Of a stretch of 64,000 nt of DNA, positions 45,155 to 53,161 are shown piece after piece. Under the pieces are notes generated by a model. The model had not been told where the DNA came from and did no database searches. It was given only the letters and a program-made list of their open reading frames with translations. Numbering within the stretch: the stretch's first letter is position 1; every line of letters begins with the position of its first letter. Where the stretch lies: positions 1 to 64,000 of the forward strand of contig NZ_JAAKZV010000002.1 of assembly GCF_011044975.1 (NCBI RefSeq), read 5' to 3'. A program made the translations under genes and the position numbers. This DNA comes from Streptomyces coryli. GTDB lineage: Bacteria; Actinomycetota; Actinomycetes; Streptomycetales; Streptomycetaceae.

Positions 45155-45589
45155 TCACTCGGTGGAGACCTTGATCGTGCGGGTCTCGGTCTTCTTCTCC
45201 GGGACCGGGACCGTGATGGTCAGGACCCCGGCCTTGTAGTCCGCGGTGGCCTCGTCACCCGCGGCGCCGGCGGGCAGCCGGAGGGAGCGGGCGAACGTGC
45301 CGTAGCGGAACTCGGTGTGGTGCTTGCCCTCGGTCGTCTCGGCGCGCTCGGCGCGGATGATCAGAAGGTCGCCTTCCACGCTGATCTCGAGGTCCTTCGC
45401 CGGGTCGATGCCCGGCAGCTCGGCGCTGATGACGTAGGCGCCGTCGGTGAGTTCGTCCTCGATACGGATGCCATGGATGCCCGGCGCCGGGCGCATCCCC
45501 GGTATCGCCGGGAAACCCGACTCCAGCCAGTCGATCAGTTCGGGCAGCGGCATGGGCCAGCCGTGTCGCCGCGCGGGCATTGCGTTCAT
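45155..45589 (-). CDS. Hsp20/alpha-crystallin small heat-shock protein
   Basis: 144 aa from ATG 45589, with AGGAGGT upstream. The alpha-crystallin domain spans about 38-135: IRIEDELTDGAYVISAELPG, a DLEISVEGDLLIIRAER strand pair, and the late GVLTITVPVPE motif. A short hydrophobic N-terminal arm (ELIDWLESGFPAIPG) is the usual oligomerisation region. An ATP-independent chaperone. Its relative HspX/Acr (Rv2031c) is the hallmark of the DosR response. Two operator-like repeats lie 78 and 130 bp upstream. Confidence 0.94.
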   Translation of the reverse strand: MNAMPARRHGWPMPLPELIDWLESGFPAIPGMRPAPGIHGIRIEDELTDGAYVISAELPGIDPAKDLEISVEGDLLIIRAERAETTEGKHHTEFRYGTFARSLRLPAGAAGDEATADYKAGVLTITVPVPEKKTETRTIKVSTE

Positions 45590-45666
45590 CGCACCTCCTG
45601 CGGTGGATCCCACATTGCGTGCTGCGGCCGCACTTCCAGCATCCATCGACTGCCGCCCGGGGAGCA

Positions 45667-45680
45667 GGGCCGGACGGGCC
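45667..45680. promoter_or_regulatory. candidate DevR-type operator upstream of hsp20, site 1
   Basis: GGGCC-GGAC-GGGCC, 78 bp upstream of hsp20; right half imperfect. Confidence 0.45.
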
Positions 45681-45718
45681 CGGGGACCGGGCCCATGGGA
45701 TCCCGAGAGCGCGGCGAG

Positions 45719-45732
45719 GGTCCGGACGGCCG
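45719..45732. promoter_or_regulatory. candidate DevR-type operator upstream of hsp20, site 2
   Basis: GGTCC-GGAC-GGCCG, 130 bp upstream of hsp20 and 108 bp upstream of the small plus-strand ORFs. Confidence 0.45.
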
Positions 45733-45839
45733 GGAGGGTTTTGGCTGGACGCCGGGTGGCACCCGGGGCAGGAGGTTCCCCGCCGGCGCCGCCCGGGCTG
45801 ATGGGGCGGCGCCGGCACCCGCGTACGGGGAGGACGGCC

Positions 45840-45902
45840 ATGAAGACGCAGGGCGAGTGGTCCTGGGAGGGCGTTGCCGAGCCGATGGGTGCACCCCGAT
45901 GA
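45840..45902 (+). CDS. 20-aa leader-like peptide
   Basis: ATG 45840 has a strong ribosome site GGGGAGGA six bases upstream and reads MKTQGEWSWEGVAEPMGAPR before TGA. The stop overlaps the ATGATG start of the next small ORF, which itself has no good ribosome site. It may be a coupling leader or a genuine tiny protein. Too short to assign. Confidence 0.4.
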   Translation: MKTQGEWSWEGVAEPMGAPR

Positions 45903-46036
45903 TGCTGCTCGCCGTCCTCGCCCCGCTCGCCATGCTCGGCGTGCTCCTCGCCCTGGCCGCCTGGGAGGACTGGCTGCTGCCGACCCGGAACCCGTCCGCG
46001 GACGAAGCGACGGGCTGGCACCCGGAGACGCGCTGA
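45899..46036 (+). CDS. small membrane protein, 45 aa
   Basis: Starts at the ATGATG overlapping the preceding 20-codon ORF. A single hydrophobic helix (MMLLAVLAPLAMLGVLLALAA, about residues 1-21) is followed by a polar tail with WEDWLLPTRNP. Divergent from hsp20, sharing a gap with operator-like repeats. No family recognised. Translation probably depends on the upstream mini-ORF. Confidence 0.5.
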   Translation: MMLLAVLAPLAMLGVLLALAAWEDWLLPTRNPSADEATGWHPETR

Positions 46037-46138
46037 CCGAGCGGGCCGGCGGGGCGCCGTTGGCCGGCACGGCGAGTCCGTACCGCTGACAGCGGCGCTT
46101 GACCTGCGCCCGGCGTCCCTCGCCCCTACGGTCGGGCC

Positions 46139-47779
46139 ATGAGGTCTCAGACCCGGCGGCCGCCCGGCCGCCCGCGCCGCACCCTCCCGGTCGCGGCCTT
46201 CGCGGCCGCCGTATCGCTCCTGGTCACCTCGTGCGGCGGTGCCGGCCAGGCCGCCCCGCGGGCAGGCGGCGACGCCACCGAGGCGCCGCGCGAGAGCCTG
46301 GCCCGCTTCTATACCCAGGAGCTGATCTGGCGGTCCTGCGCCCCCGGCGACTGGGGCGGTTCGACGCCGGCGCCGTCCGCCGAGGCGGGTGGGTTCGAAT
46401 GCGCCAAGCTCACCGTGCCGCTGGACTACGCCGATCCGTCCGGCCCGACGATCGAGGTCGCTCTGAACCGGCTGCCCGCCACGGACGAGTCGCGCCGCAT
46501 CGGCGCGCTGTTCACCAACCCCGGCGGCCCGGGCGGCTCGGGCATCGACTTCGCCTTTGACGCGAAGGGCTTCTTCACCGAGCGGGTGCGCGAGCGGTAC
46601 GACATCGTCGGCATGGATCCGCGCGGTATCGGCGAGTCCAGCCCGGTCGAGTGCCTGCTGGGCGACCCGTTCTTCAAGGCCGACGACGCGGGTCATACGG
46701 AGCGCCGGGCCGAGCTCTTCGCCGCCGGCTGTGCGAAGAAGTCCGGCAAGGTGCTGCCGCACGTCGGCACCGACAACACCGCCCGCGACCTGGACGTGGC
46801 CCGGGCGGCGCTGCACCAGGACAAGCTCCATTACTACGGCATCTCGTACGGCACGCTGCTCGGCCAGTTCTACGCCCAGCAGTTTCCGAAGAAGACCGGC
46901 CGCATGGTGCTCGACTCCGTCGTCGACCCGACGCACTGGCCGGGGGACGCCACCTCCGACGCCAACGGGTACGAGAACGGACTCACGGTGATGGTGCAGA
47001 CCTGCGTCGACGGCGGGCGCTGCCCCATGGGCGACACCCGCGCCGCGGTGATGGCCAAGCTCGACGACCTGCTGGCCAAGCTGGACAAGAAAGAACTGCC
47101 GGCGGGTGACGGACCGGACGTGAGCAAGTTCGAGGTGCTCTCGCTGCTGCAGGGGGCCACGTACAACGAGGGCGCCTGGCCGCAGGTGTACAAGGCGCTG
47201 GCGGCGGCGTTCAAGGGCGACGGCAAGGGTTTCCGCGCCGCGGTCTACGGGCCGGAGGACGACGCGGAAGACGGAGCGGAAGGCGCCGCCGGCGGCAAGT
47301 CGGAGGAGTTCGCGCTGTCCGGCAGTTACGAGGCCGTCGCCTGCCTGCACCTGGCGGCCGAGGACCGCACCACGGCTGCGGCCCGCGAGGCCGGGCAGGA
47401 GGCCCGTAAGGTCGCGCCGCACTTCAGCGAAGGCGTCGAGGCCCAGCGGATGGCCTGCGCCGACTGGCCCGCCCCCTCGCTGCCCGCGGCCGACCGCGCC
47501 GTGCGCGCCAGGGGCACTCCGCCGATCCTGCTGGTCAACAACACGTACGACGGTGCCACCTCGGTGGCCTGGGCCCGCGGCGTGCACGGCCAGCTGGAGG
47601 ACTCGATGCTCGCCACCAACACCTCCGGCGGCCACGGCTTCTACCCGATGGGCGACTGCACCCACAAGGTCGTCGACGACTTCCTCCTCAATCGCACCCG
47701 CCCCGAGCCGGGCAAGGTCTGCCACGACCGCAACAAGGCCCTCATCCCGTCCCCGACGCCCACCCCCAAGGCGCGCTGA
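46139..47779 (+). CDS. secreted alpha/beta-hydrolase lipoprotein, tripeptidyl-aminopeptidase type
   Basis: 546 aa. Signal peptide with an Arg-rich N-region, hydrophobic core AAFAAAVSLLVTSC and a lipobox Cys about residue 32. The hydrolase core has FTNPGGPGGSG (oxyanion region), MDPRGIGESSPV, nucleophile elbow YYGISYGTLLG and a C-terminal TAP-like domain with PPILLVNNTYDGATSV and GGHGFYP (catalytic Asp and His). Relatives such as SlpD/SlpE and Tap remove tripeptides or esters outside the cell. A charged insert (about 380-392, EDDAEDGAEG) is specific to this protein. Confidence 0.9.
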   Translation: MRSQTRRPPGRPRRTLPVAAFAAAVSLLVTSCGGAGQAAPRAGGDATEAPRESLARFYTQELIWRSCAPGDWGGSTPAPSAEAGGFECAKLTVPLDYADPSGPTIEVALNRLPATDESRRIGALFTNPGGPGGSGIDFAFDAKGFFTERVRERYDIVGMDPRGIGESSPVECLLGDPFFKADDAGHTERRAELFAAGCAKKSGKVLPHVGTDNTARDLDVARAALHQDKLHYYGISYGTLLGQFYAQQFPKKTGRMVLDSVVDPTHWPGDATSDANGYENGLTVMVQTCVDGGRCPMGDTRAAVMAKLDDLLAKLDKKELPAGDGPDVSKFEVLSLLQGATYNEGAWPQVYKALAAAFKGDGKGFRAAVYGPEDDAEDGAEGAAGGKSEEFALSGSYEAVACLHLAAEDRTTAAAREAGQEARKVAPHFSEGVEAQRMACADWPAPSLPAADRAVRARGTPPILLVNNTYDGATSVAWARGVHGQLEDSMLATNTSGGHGFYPMGDCTHKVVDDFLLNRTRPEPGKVCHDRNKALIPSPTPTPKAR

Positions 47780-47848
47780 CGACGGTCCGGTTGGCCGCCC
47801 AAGGGCGTAGGCGAACAGCGCCGGAGGCTCGCGTACGTGCACGACGGG

Positions 47849-49192
47849 CTAGCAGCGGGGTGCGGGCTTGGCGTAGCCGGTGTTGTTGCCGTTGGTGACG
47901 TAGTAGTCGGAGACGTAGTGGCCGTTGCTCAGCTTGTTCCAGACCTTGGTGGTGCCCACCGTGCTCCCCGCGCGCTGGCAGACGACCCAGGCCAGGGCGC
48001 CGTTGGGGGACTTTCCGGCGACGGCGTAGGAGGTGCCGGGGCCGGTGCGCTCGGTGAGGCCGTCCGCCGCGCTGATCTGCCATGGATAGGTGCAGCGCGG
48101 CAGCGGGGCGCTGTAGCCGGTCTTCGAGGGCGTGCTGACGTAATAGTCCGTCACGTACGTGCCGTCGGAGAGCTTGTCCCACACCGAGGTAGTGCCGGTC
48201 TTCGACCCGGCCGCCTGGCACACCACGCTCAGCGTCGCGCCCGGAGCGTGGCTTCGTACGGTGCCGTACGAGGTCGAGGGACCGGAGCGGGCGTTGAGTG
48301 CGGTCGTGCTCGTCACCTTGTACGCGTGCGCGACCGTGGCCACCGGCGCGTCGAGGAGATCATTGTCGATGTTGAGGGTGACGCCGCCGTACGTCTCGTT
48401 GTGGCCGCCCTGGTACTGCTTGGCACGCTGGTGGACGCCCCACTTGGAGTCGGAGATGTTCGTCCAGCCCTTCAGCGAGGCCACGCCGTCGTAGCGGGCG
48501 ATCCACAGCGCGTCGGGGCGCGCGTAGGCGGTGGAGGTGTAGACGTCGGAGAGGTTCTTGGCGCCGTTCATGAGGTTCATGTAGACGCCGGAGAGATAGC
48601 CGGTGGCGTGCAGCCGCTTCGTCCAGCCGGACAGATACGACAGCACCGCCGTGCGGCAGGCGGTGTCGGTCGCGTCGTAGAACTCGATGTCGTTGTAGAG
48701 CGCACTGCCGGGCAGCATGCCGCGGGCCTTGGCCCCCGCGACGGCCTCGTCCGCGGCAGCGCTGCCCTGGCCGGTCGCGGTGGCCGGCGTGAGGGAGATC
48801 TTGTCGTCGGTGGGCTTTGCGCCGCACGGCGGCTGCAGGCCCTTGTGTATCGGAAGCAGCCGCCACCGCAGCTTGCTGACCTCGCTCACCCAGGAAGCGG
48901 TGAGCTCCGGCTGGGCACAGGTACGGTTCACGCCGCTGATGTAGACCCCCACGGCCCGGTACGGGGACGCGTCCCACGCACGGATCGCGGACAGCGGCGG
49001 AGCGGTGCAGGTGTCGAAGGCCTTGCCGGTATAGAGCGTGGCCGTGGCGCCCGCCGGATAGCTGATGGACGTGGTGGGCTCCGCCGCGGCGGGTGGAGCG
49101 AGGGCGATGGGCGCGGCGAGGCCGCACACGGCCGCGATGACCGCGGCTACGGTTCTGCCGCGGCGGTGGTGCACATGACGCAGGAATGACAT
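47849..49192 (-). CDS. secreted DUF1906 (glycoside-hydrolase-like) protein with two SH3-like repeats
   Basis: 447 aa from ATG 49192, with GAGGGGGA upstream; the longer frame adds an implausible N-terminus. Signal peptide ends near AAAEPTT (about 38). The DUF1906/Rv2525c-like domain (about 50-275) has RAVGVYISG, LPIHKGLQPPCG, YNDIEFYDA and GWTNISDSKWGVHQRAKQY. Two bacterial SH3-type repeats follow, each with LNARSGPSTSY or LTERTGPGTSY and ending in Y-V-S-D-Y-Y-V. Probably acts on or binds the cell wall; catalytic activity in this family is unproven. Confidence 0.87.
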   Translation of the reverse strand: MSFLRHVHHRRGRTVAAVIAAVCGLAAPIALAPPAAAEPTTSISYPAGATATLYTGKAFDTCTAPPLSAIRAWDASPYRAVGVYISGVNRTCAQPELTASWVSEVSKLRWRLLPIHKGLQPPCGAKPTDDKISLTPATATGQGSAAADEAVAGAKARGMLPGSALYNDIEFYDATDTACRTAVLSYLSGWTKRLHATGYLSGVYMNLMNGAKNLSDVYTSTAYARPDALWIARYDGVASLKGWTNISDSKWGVHQRAKQYQGGHNETYGGVTLNIDNDLLDAPVATVAHAYKVTSTTALNARSGPSTSYGTVRSHAPGATLSVVCQAAGSKTGTTSVWDKLSDGTYVTDYYVSTPSKTGYSAPLPRCTYPWQISAADGLTERTGPGTSYAVAGKSPNGALAWVVCQRAGSTVGTTKVWNKLSNGHYVSDYYVTNGNNTGYAKPAPRC

Positions 49193-49283
49193 GGGGTCCC
49201 CCTCGGATCGCGTACGCGCCGGCTCTCGCCACCGTCGTACCGCCAAGGCGCAGGTGCCCAGCGGCCGTTGGACCTGTGGTGAG

Positions 49284-49297
49284 GGGCTGATCGGCCC
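49284..49297. promoter_or_regulatory. candidate DevR-type operator upstream of DUF1906 gene
   Basis: GGGCT-GATC-GGCCC, 92 bp upstream. An imperfect inverted copy (CGGCC-GTTG-GACCT) lies at 49262-49275. Confidence 0.5.
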
Positions 49298-49405
49298 TTG
49301 GCCTGGGACACGTCCGGCTTGCGGATGATGAAACGGCTTCGGCGGGGCGGCGCATGCCCTCAGGAACCGATCGCCGCCGCCGGCCGGCCCCGGCGGCGTC
49401 CCCCG

Positions 49406-49900
49406 TCAGGTGGGGCCGGATTGGTCGCCGGTCTCATCGGTGCCGCGCTCGAGCCGCATGCCGGTGACGACCTCCGGCCGGATGCGTACCGCCAGGTCCA
49501 ACTCGCGGTCGGTCCAGGGGTGTACCAGCCCGCGGAGGCGGGCGAGCTCGGCCGCGCCGGTGATGAGCCGGGCATAGCCGGTGACCACCACGCTCCAGCC
49601 CAGATGGGTATCGGGATCGAGGTCATCGGCCTCGTATGCGATCACGACACCGTCCGCGCCGGCCGCCTCGCTCTGGAGGGTCAGCGCGGAGCCCCGGTTC
49701 ATGCGGATGAAGATCTCACCGGCAACGAGTGCGTGGTTGACGGGCCGGATGGCGGGCAGCGCGTCCTGGGTGAAGACGATCCTGCCCAGGGTGACGCTGC
49801 CCAGCAGACGCAGCGCTTCCTCGCGGCTCAGCTGTACTGTCCGGACCCGGCCGGGACGTGTCCTGTCCACACCGTTGAATCCGGTCGTGTGGTGTGGCAT
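49406..49900 (-). CDS. pyridoxamine 5'-phosphate oxidase-fold flavin/F420-binding protein
   Basis: 164 aa. Split-barrel fold of the PPOX class: EEALRLLGSVTLGRIVFTQDALPAIRPVNHA at the start (first strand pair), then VVIAYEADDLDPDTHLGWSVVVTGYARLI, the typical mid-barrel segment. Such proteins bind FMN, F420 or heme. A DosR-regulon relative, Rv0080, has this fold. An operator-like repeat lies 66 bp upstream. The true substrate is unknown. Confidence 0.85.
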   Translation of the reverse strand: MPHHTTGFNGVDRTRPGRVRTVQLSREEALRLLGSVTLGRIVFTQDALPAIRPVNHALVAGEIFIRMNRGSALTLQSEAAGADGVVIAYEADDLDPDTHLGWSVVVTGYARLITGAAELARLRGLVHPWTDRELDLAVRIRPEVVTGMRLERGTDETGDQSGPT

Positions 49901-49965
49901 CTCAACCCTCTCGGCTACCTGAATCGGCTACCGCCAGTAGATGCCTGCCGGCGGCGTGCGTATCT

Positions 49966-49979
49966 GGGCTGAAGGACCC
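49966..49979. promoter_or_regulatory. candidate DevR-type operator upstream of PPOX-fold gene
   Basis: GGGCT-GAAG-GACCC, the two halves exactly complementary after one T/A change, 66 bp upstream. Confidence 0.55.
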
Positions 49980-50032
49980 TTTCCGGAACCATCCGGTCCC
50001 CGGCCGGCAGCGGCACCGGGCAGCGGCCGGGA

Positions 50033-50941
50033 TCACGGCGCGGGCACCAGCAGCACAGGGCAGTGCGCGTGCTGGAGTGCCGCGTGGGTGACCGGGCCCA
50101 GATGGGCGCCCAGGCGGCGCGGATTGCGGCGGGCGGTGAGCACCAGGAGATCGGCCGTCCGGCTCGCTTCGACGAGGGCCGCGGAAGCGCTCCCGCACTC
50201 GTGTCCGGCCGTCACCGGCACATCCCGGAATTCCTCCCGGAGCGGCGCTACGGCGTACCTGGCCAGGCTCTCCCCGGTCCGCCGCGCGGAGACGTCGGCG
50301 TCCCGTATGCGCTCGGCTTCCATCCGGGTGAGTGCAGTGGCCATCGGCGGATACCGCCAGGCGTGCAGCGCGTGCAGCCGTGCCTTCCGCCGCCGCGCGT
50401 CCTCGAAGGCGTGGCGCAGCGCGGGCTCTTCACTGCCGGCCTGGACGCCGACAAGGACGGTGCCCTGCGAGCGCTCACGCGGCTCCCCGTCACCGCGTAC
50501 GACCAGGACCGGCCCGTCGGCGCGGGCAGCCAGGCGCAGGCTTACGGAGCCGAGCAGCAGACCGGCGAAGCCGCCGTGCCCACGGGTGCCGACGACCGTC
50601 AGCGACGCGCTGCGGCCGCAGCGCAGGAGGGCCTGAACCGCGTCCTCGGCGGTGACGGACGGCACCACGATCAGGCCGGGAGCGAGCTTGCCTGCCTTCT
50701 CCGCGGCGTGCTCGACCAGGTCGCGGGTCGCGCGGTAGCGGGACCGGTGATCCTCGGCCGTCAGGCCCTCGCCGGGAGGGGCGGGCGACGGCCACGGATC
50801 GCCGCAGAGTATCTCCAGGCCGGCGCCGCGGCGGACGGCTTCGTCCACCGCGTACTCGAGCGCGAGCTCGGCGGAACCTGATCCGTCGTAGCCGAGGACG
50901 ACTCGGCCGTGCAGCGGGGGCACATCAGGTGAATTGACCAT
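50033..50941 (-). CDS. universal stress protein, two UspA domains
   Basis: 302 aa from ATG 50941. Domain 1 RVVLGYDGSGSAELALEYA to GTRGHGGFAGLLLGSVSLRL (intact ATP loop); domain 2 VLVGVQAGSEEPALRHAF to LGPVTHAALQHAHCPVLLV. Strong resemblance to the USP at 40262. It starts 14 bp after the DsrE-type gene, so it is the last gene of the sulfide oxidoreductase operon. Confidence 0.9.
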   Translation of the reverse strand: MVNSPDVPPLHGRVVLGYDGSGSAELALEYAVDEAVRRGAGLEILCGDPWPSPAPPGEGLTAEDHRSRYRATRDLVEHAAEKAGKLAPGLIVVPSVTAEDAVQALLRCGRSASLTVVGTRGHGGFAGLLLGSVSLRLAARADGPVLVVRGDGEPRERSQGTVLVGVQAGSEEPALRHAFEDARRRKARLHALHAWRYPPMATALTRMEAERIRDADVSARRTGESLARYAVAPLREEFRDVPVTAGHECGSASAALVEASRTADLLVLTARRNPRRLGAHLGPVTHAALQHAHCPVLLVPAP

Positions 50942-50955
50942 GGCAGGACTCCGGT

Positions 50956-51432
50956 TCAGGTGTAGATGATCTGGCTGCCGACGGCGCGGGCGTAGAACTC
51001 GCCGACGGTGATGATGTCCGCGACGCAGTCGATGAGGTCGTCCTTGCCGAGGCCGAAGAGGTCGGTGGAGGCCTTGCAGGCGTAGATTCCCGCCCCGGTG
51101 TCGGCGATCATTTCCACGAACTCGGGGATGGAGGGGAAGTCGAACTGCTCCATCTTCCACTCCATGTACCGGGTCATCGCCGCGGACATCCCGGGCAGGC
51201 CGCCGAGGGCCGTGGGCAGATGCAGGCCGGGATTGCCGACGGTGGCGAGCCGGATCTGCTCCTGGCGGCGGCGGGTGATCGCATCGAGGCCGAAGAAGGT
51301 GAAGAAGAGATCGGCCTCGATGCCTTCCGCACGGGCTCCGTTGGCCAGGATCAGCGGCGGATAGATGCCGTCCAGGGACCCCTTGGAGACGATGACCGAG
51401 ACTTTTTCGAGGGTGGCGGGCGCGGTGGACAT
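50956..51432 (-). CDS. DsrE/DsrF-like family protein
   Basis: 158 aa. Opens VSVIVSKGSLDGIYPPLILAN and continues EADLFFTFFGLDAIT, the DsrE-fold strand-helix pattern; a central Cys in AGIYACKASTDLFGL matches the active Cys of DsrE2-type proteins. These carry persulfide sulfur between partners in the cytoplasm. It stands 15 bp after the TusE/DsrC-like gene. Role in sulfur relay inferred from the neighbours. Confidence 0.87.
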   Translation of the reverse strand: MSTAPATLEKVSVIVSKGSLDGIYPPLILANGARAEGIEADLFFTFFGLDAITRRRQEQIRLATVGNPGLHLPTALGGLPGMSAAMTRYMEWKMEQFDFPSIPEFVEMIADTGAGIYACKASTDLFGLGKDDLIDCVADIITVGEFYARAVGSQIIYT

Positions 51433-51447
51433 GGCGGCAGCTCCTCC

Positions 51448-51765
51448 TCAGATACAGCTGTGCGGCTTGGGGATTCCGGCGATCTTCGCGGCGACCTTGG
51501 CCGGGCCCTTGGGGAAGAGCCGGTAGAGCTCCTTCACCGGCACTCCGGAGATCTTCGCGAGCGCGCGTACGGCCGGGCCGCTGCCTTTGGCGTGGTACTC
51601 CGCGCGCATGACCTTGATGACCTGCCAGTGGTCGGCGGTGAGTTCGGTGATGCCTTCGGCGGCCGCCAGGTACGGCGCCATCTCCTCGGTCCACCGCTCC
51701 GGCTCGGTGAAGTAGCCGTCCTCGTCGAGGACGACGCTGTGGCCTGCGTAGATGTGAATGGGCAT
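51448..51765 (-). CDS. TusE/DsrC-like sulfur-relay protein
   Basis: 105 aa. VVLDEDGYFTEPERWTEEMA and ITELTADHWQVIKVMRAEY are the usual DsrC/TusE blocks. The C-terminal arm ends GIPKPHSCI, keeping the penultimate Cys that accepts sulfur. The second, upstream Cys of true dissimilatory DsrC is absent, so it is closer to the TusE type. It lies between the sulfide oxidoreductase and DsrE-like genes with gaps of 4 and 15 bp. Confidence 0.9.
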   Translation of the reverse strand: MPIHIYAGHSVVLDEDGYFTEPERWTEEMAPYLAAAEGITELTADHWQVIKVMRAEYHAKGSGPAVRALAKISGVPVKELYRLFPKGPAKVAAKIAGIPKPHSCI

Positions 51766-51769
51766 GGTG

Positions 51770-53026
51770 TTACGGCCTCCTCGGTTGGGTGGGTTCAGCC
51801 TTGCCCCGGCGCGGCATACGTGCGGTGATGCCGGGCAGCTCGCGACCGGGAAGCACGCGGTGCCAGTACAGCCACGCAAAGGCGCGCTTGCCGAGGTGGC
51901 TCAGTCGGGACTCCTTCAGCAGCGGCAGCCCCAGCGGACCCGGATAGTGGCCGGGCAGCGGTTCGGTGTCGTAGTTGAAGTCGATGAGCAGACCCTTGCC
52001 GAAACCGGTTTCGACGAAGCAGTTGGCGTGGCCGTCGAAGGAGCCGTCCAGCGGCTGCCCGGCGAGGAAGCGGCGGATGTTGCGGACCACGGCCTCGCCC
52101 TCGAAGTGGGCGACCGAGCCGGCCTTGGAGGTGGGGACGTCGGTGGCGTCGCCGATCGCGAAGATCTCGGGGGCGGCCTTCGCCTGCAGCGTGTGCCGGT
52201 CGACCTGGACGAAGCCGAGCTCGTCACCGAGGCCGGGGGAGCGGTCCACGTACGCCGCGCCGCCGTGCGCCGGGACGACCACGGCGAGGTCGAAGCGTTC
52301 CTCGCGGCCGTCGTAGGAGATGAGCCTGCCGCCGGCGCCGTCCACCTCGCCGGTGGCGAAGTCGGTGACCAGCTCGATGTGCTTGTCCGCCAGCAGCCCC
52401 GCGAGTGCCTTCGCGGCCACCGGCCGGGTGAAGGCGGCGTCCAGAGGCGTGACGTAGGTGATCCGGACGCGGTCGCGGAGGTGCCGGCCGCGGAAGTACG
52501 CGTCGGCGAGGAAGCAGAACTCCAGCGGGGCGACCGGGCACTTGACCGGAAGGTCGACGGGATTCACGACGATCCGGCCGCCCTCGAAGCGCTCCAGGGC
52601 CTGCCGGAGGCCGGCCGCGCCTTCGGGCGTGTAGAAGGTGAACACCCGCTCCTGCGGGCCCGCTTCGGTCAGGCCCTCGGTGGCAGCGGGCAGCAGCCGG
52701 GCGCCCGACGCGATCACCAGCACGTCGTAGTGCAGGATCGTGCCGTCGGCGAAGTACACGGTGCGGGTGTCGGTGTCGACCCGGGTGGCTTCCTGCCGCC
52801 GGTAGTCGATACCGGCCCGCAGCTGTCCGGCCCGCGGCCGGACCAGATCCTCGATCTGCGCCATCCCGAACGGAACGAACAGCAGACCTGGCTGGTAGAG
52901 GTGGTCGTCATCCCGGTCGACGACGACGATCTGCGCCTCGTGCCAGCCGTACGCGCGCCGCAGCCGGTTGGCCATCAGAGTGCCACCGGTGCCGCCGCCG
53001 AGTATCACGATGCGATTCCGCTTCAT
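51770..53026 (-). CDS. FAD-dependent sulfide:quinone oxidoreductase-like protein
   Basis: 418 aa from ATG 53026. FAD site RIVILGGGTGGTLMANRL, second FAD segment VLVIASGARLLP and IFAIGDATDVPTSKAGSVAHFE. The pair Cys-x7-Cys in PVKCPVAPLEFCF and a later Cys in GHANCFVETG are candidates for the redox cysteines of sulfide oxidation. SQR enzymes oxidise sulfide at the membrane and pass electrons to quinone. With TusE- and DsrE-like partners downstream it suggests a persulfide-handling module. An operator-like repeat lies 82 bp upstream. Confidence 0.86.
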   Translation of the reverse strand: MKRNRIVILGGGTGGTLMANRLRRAYGWHEAQIVVVDRDDDHLYQPGLLFVPFGMAQIEDLVRPRAGQLRAGIDYRRQEATRVDTDTRTVYFADGTILHYDVLVIASGARLLPAATEGLTEAGPQERVFTFYTPEGAAGLRQALERFEGGRIVVNPVDLPVKCPVAPLEFCFLADAYFRGRHLRDRVRITYVTPLDAAFTRPVAAKALAGLLADKHIELVTDFATGEVDGAGGRLISYDGREERFDLAVVVPAHGGAAYVDRSPGLGDELGFVQVDRHTLQAKAAPEIFAIGDATDVPTSKAGSVAHFEGEAVVRNIRRFLAGQPLDGSFDGHANCFVETGFGKGLLIDFNYDTEPLPGHYPGPLGLPLLKESRLSHLGKRAFAWLYWHRVLPGRELPGITARMPRRGKAEPTQPRRP

Positions 53027-53107
53027 GCCCCCACCCTGCGTCCGGCGGAGACCCGGGCACCGGGGCCGCCCGGGCCGGACCACGCCACCGAACGGCGGCC
53101 TTGCACG

Positions 53108-53121
53108 GAGCCGAACGGCCC
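53108..53121. promoter_or_regulatory. candidate DevR-type operator upstream of the sulfide oxidoreductase operon
   Basis: GAGCC-GAAC-GGCCC, one mismatch, 82 bp upstream of the start. Confidence 0.55.
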
Positions 53122-53141
53122 TCGTCACGAGCGCGGCGCCG

Positions 53142-53161
53142 GGCCCTGTGATCACCGGGCC
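53142..53161. repeat. 20-bp near-perfect palindrome
   Basis: GGCCC-T-GTGATCAC-C-GGGCC: perfect apart from one mismatched pair. It covers the stop codon of the DUF3048 gene and lies 116 bp upstream of the sulfide oxidoreductase start. Could be a terminator for the former or a protein-binding site. Confidence 0.5.

Noticed and set aside
45155-47842. 895-codon minus-strand frame
   Set aside because: Only the last 145 codons (Hsp20) are real; the rest is antisense to the secreted hydrolase, and a good ribosome site supports the start at 45589.
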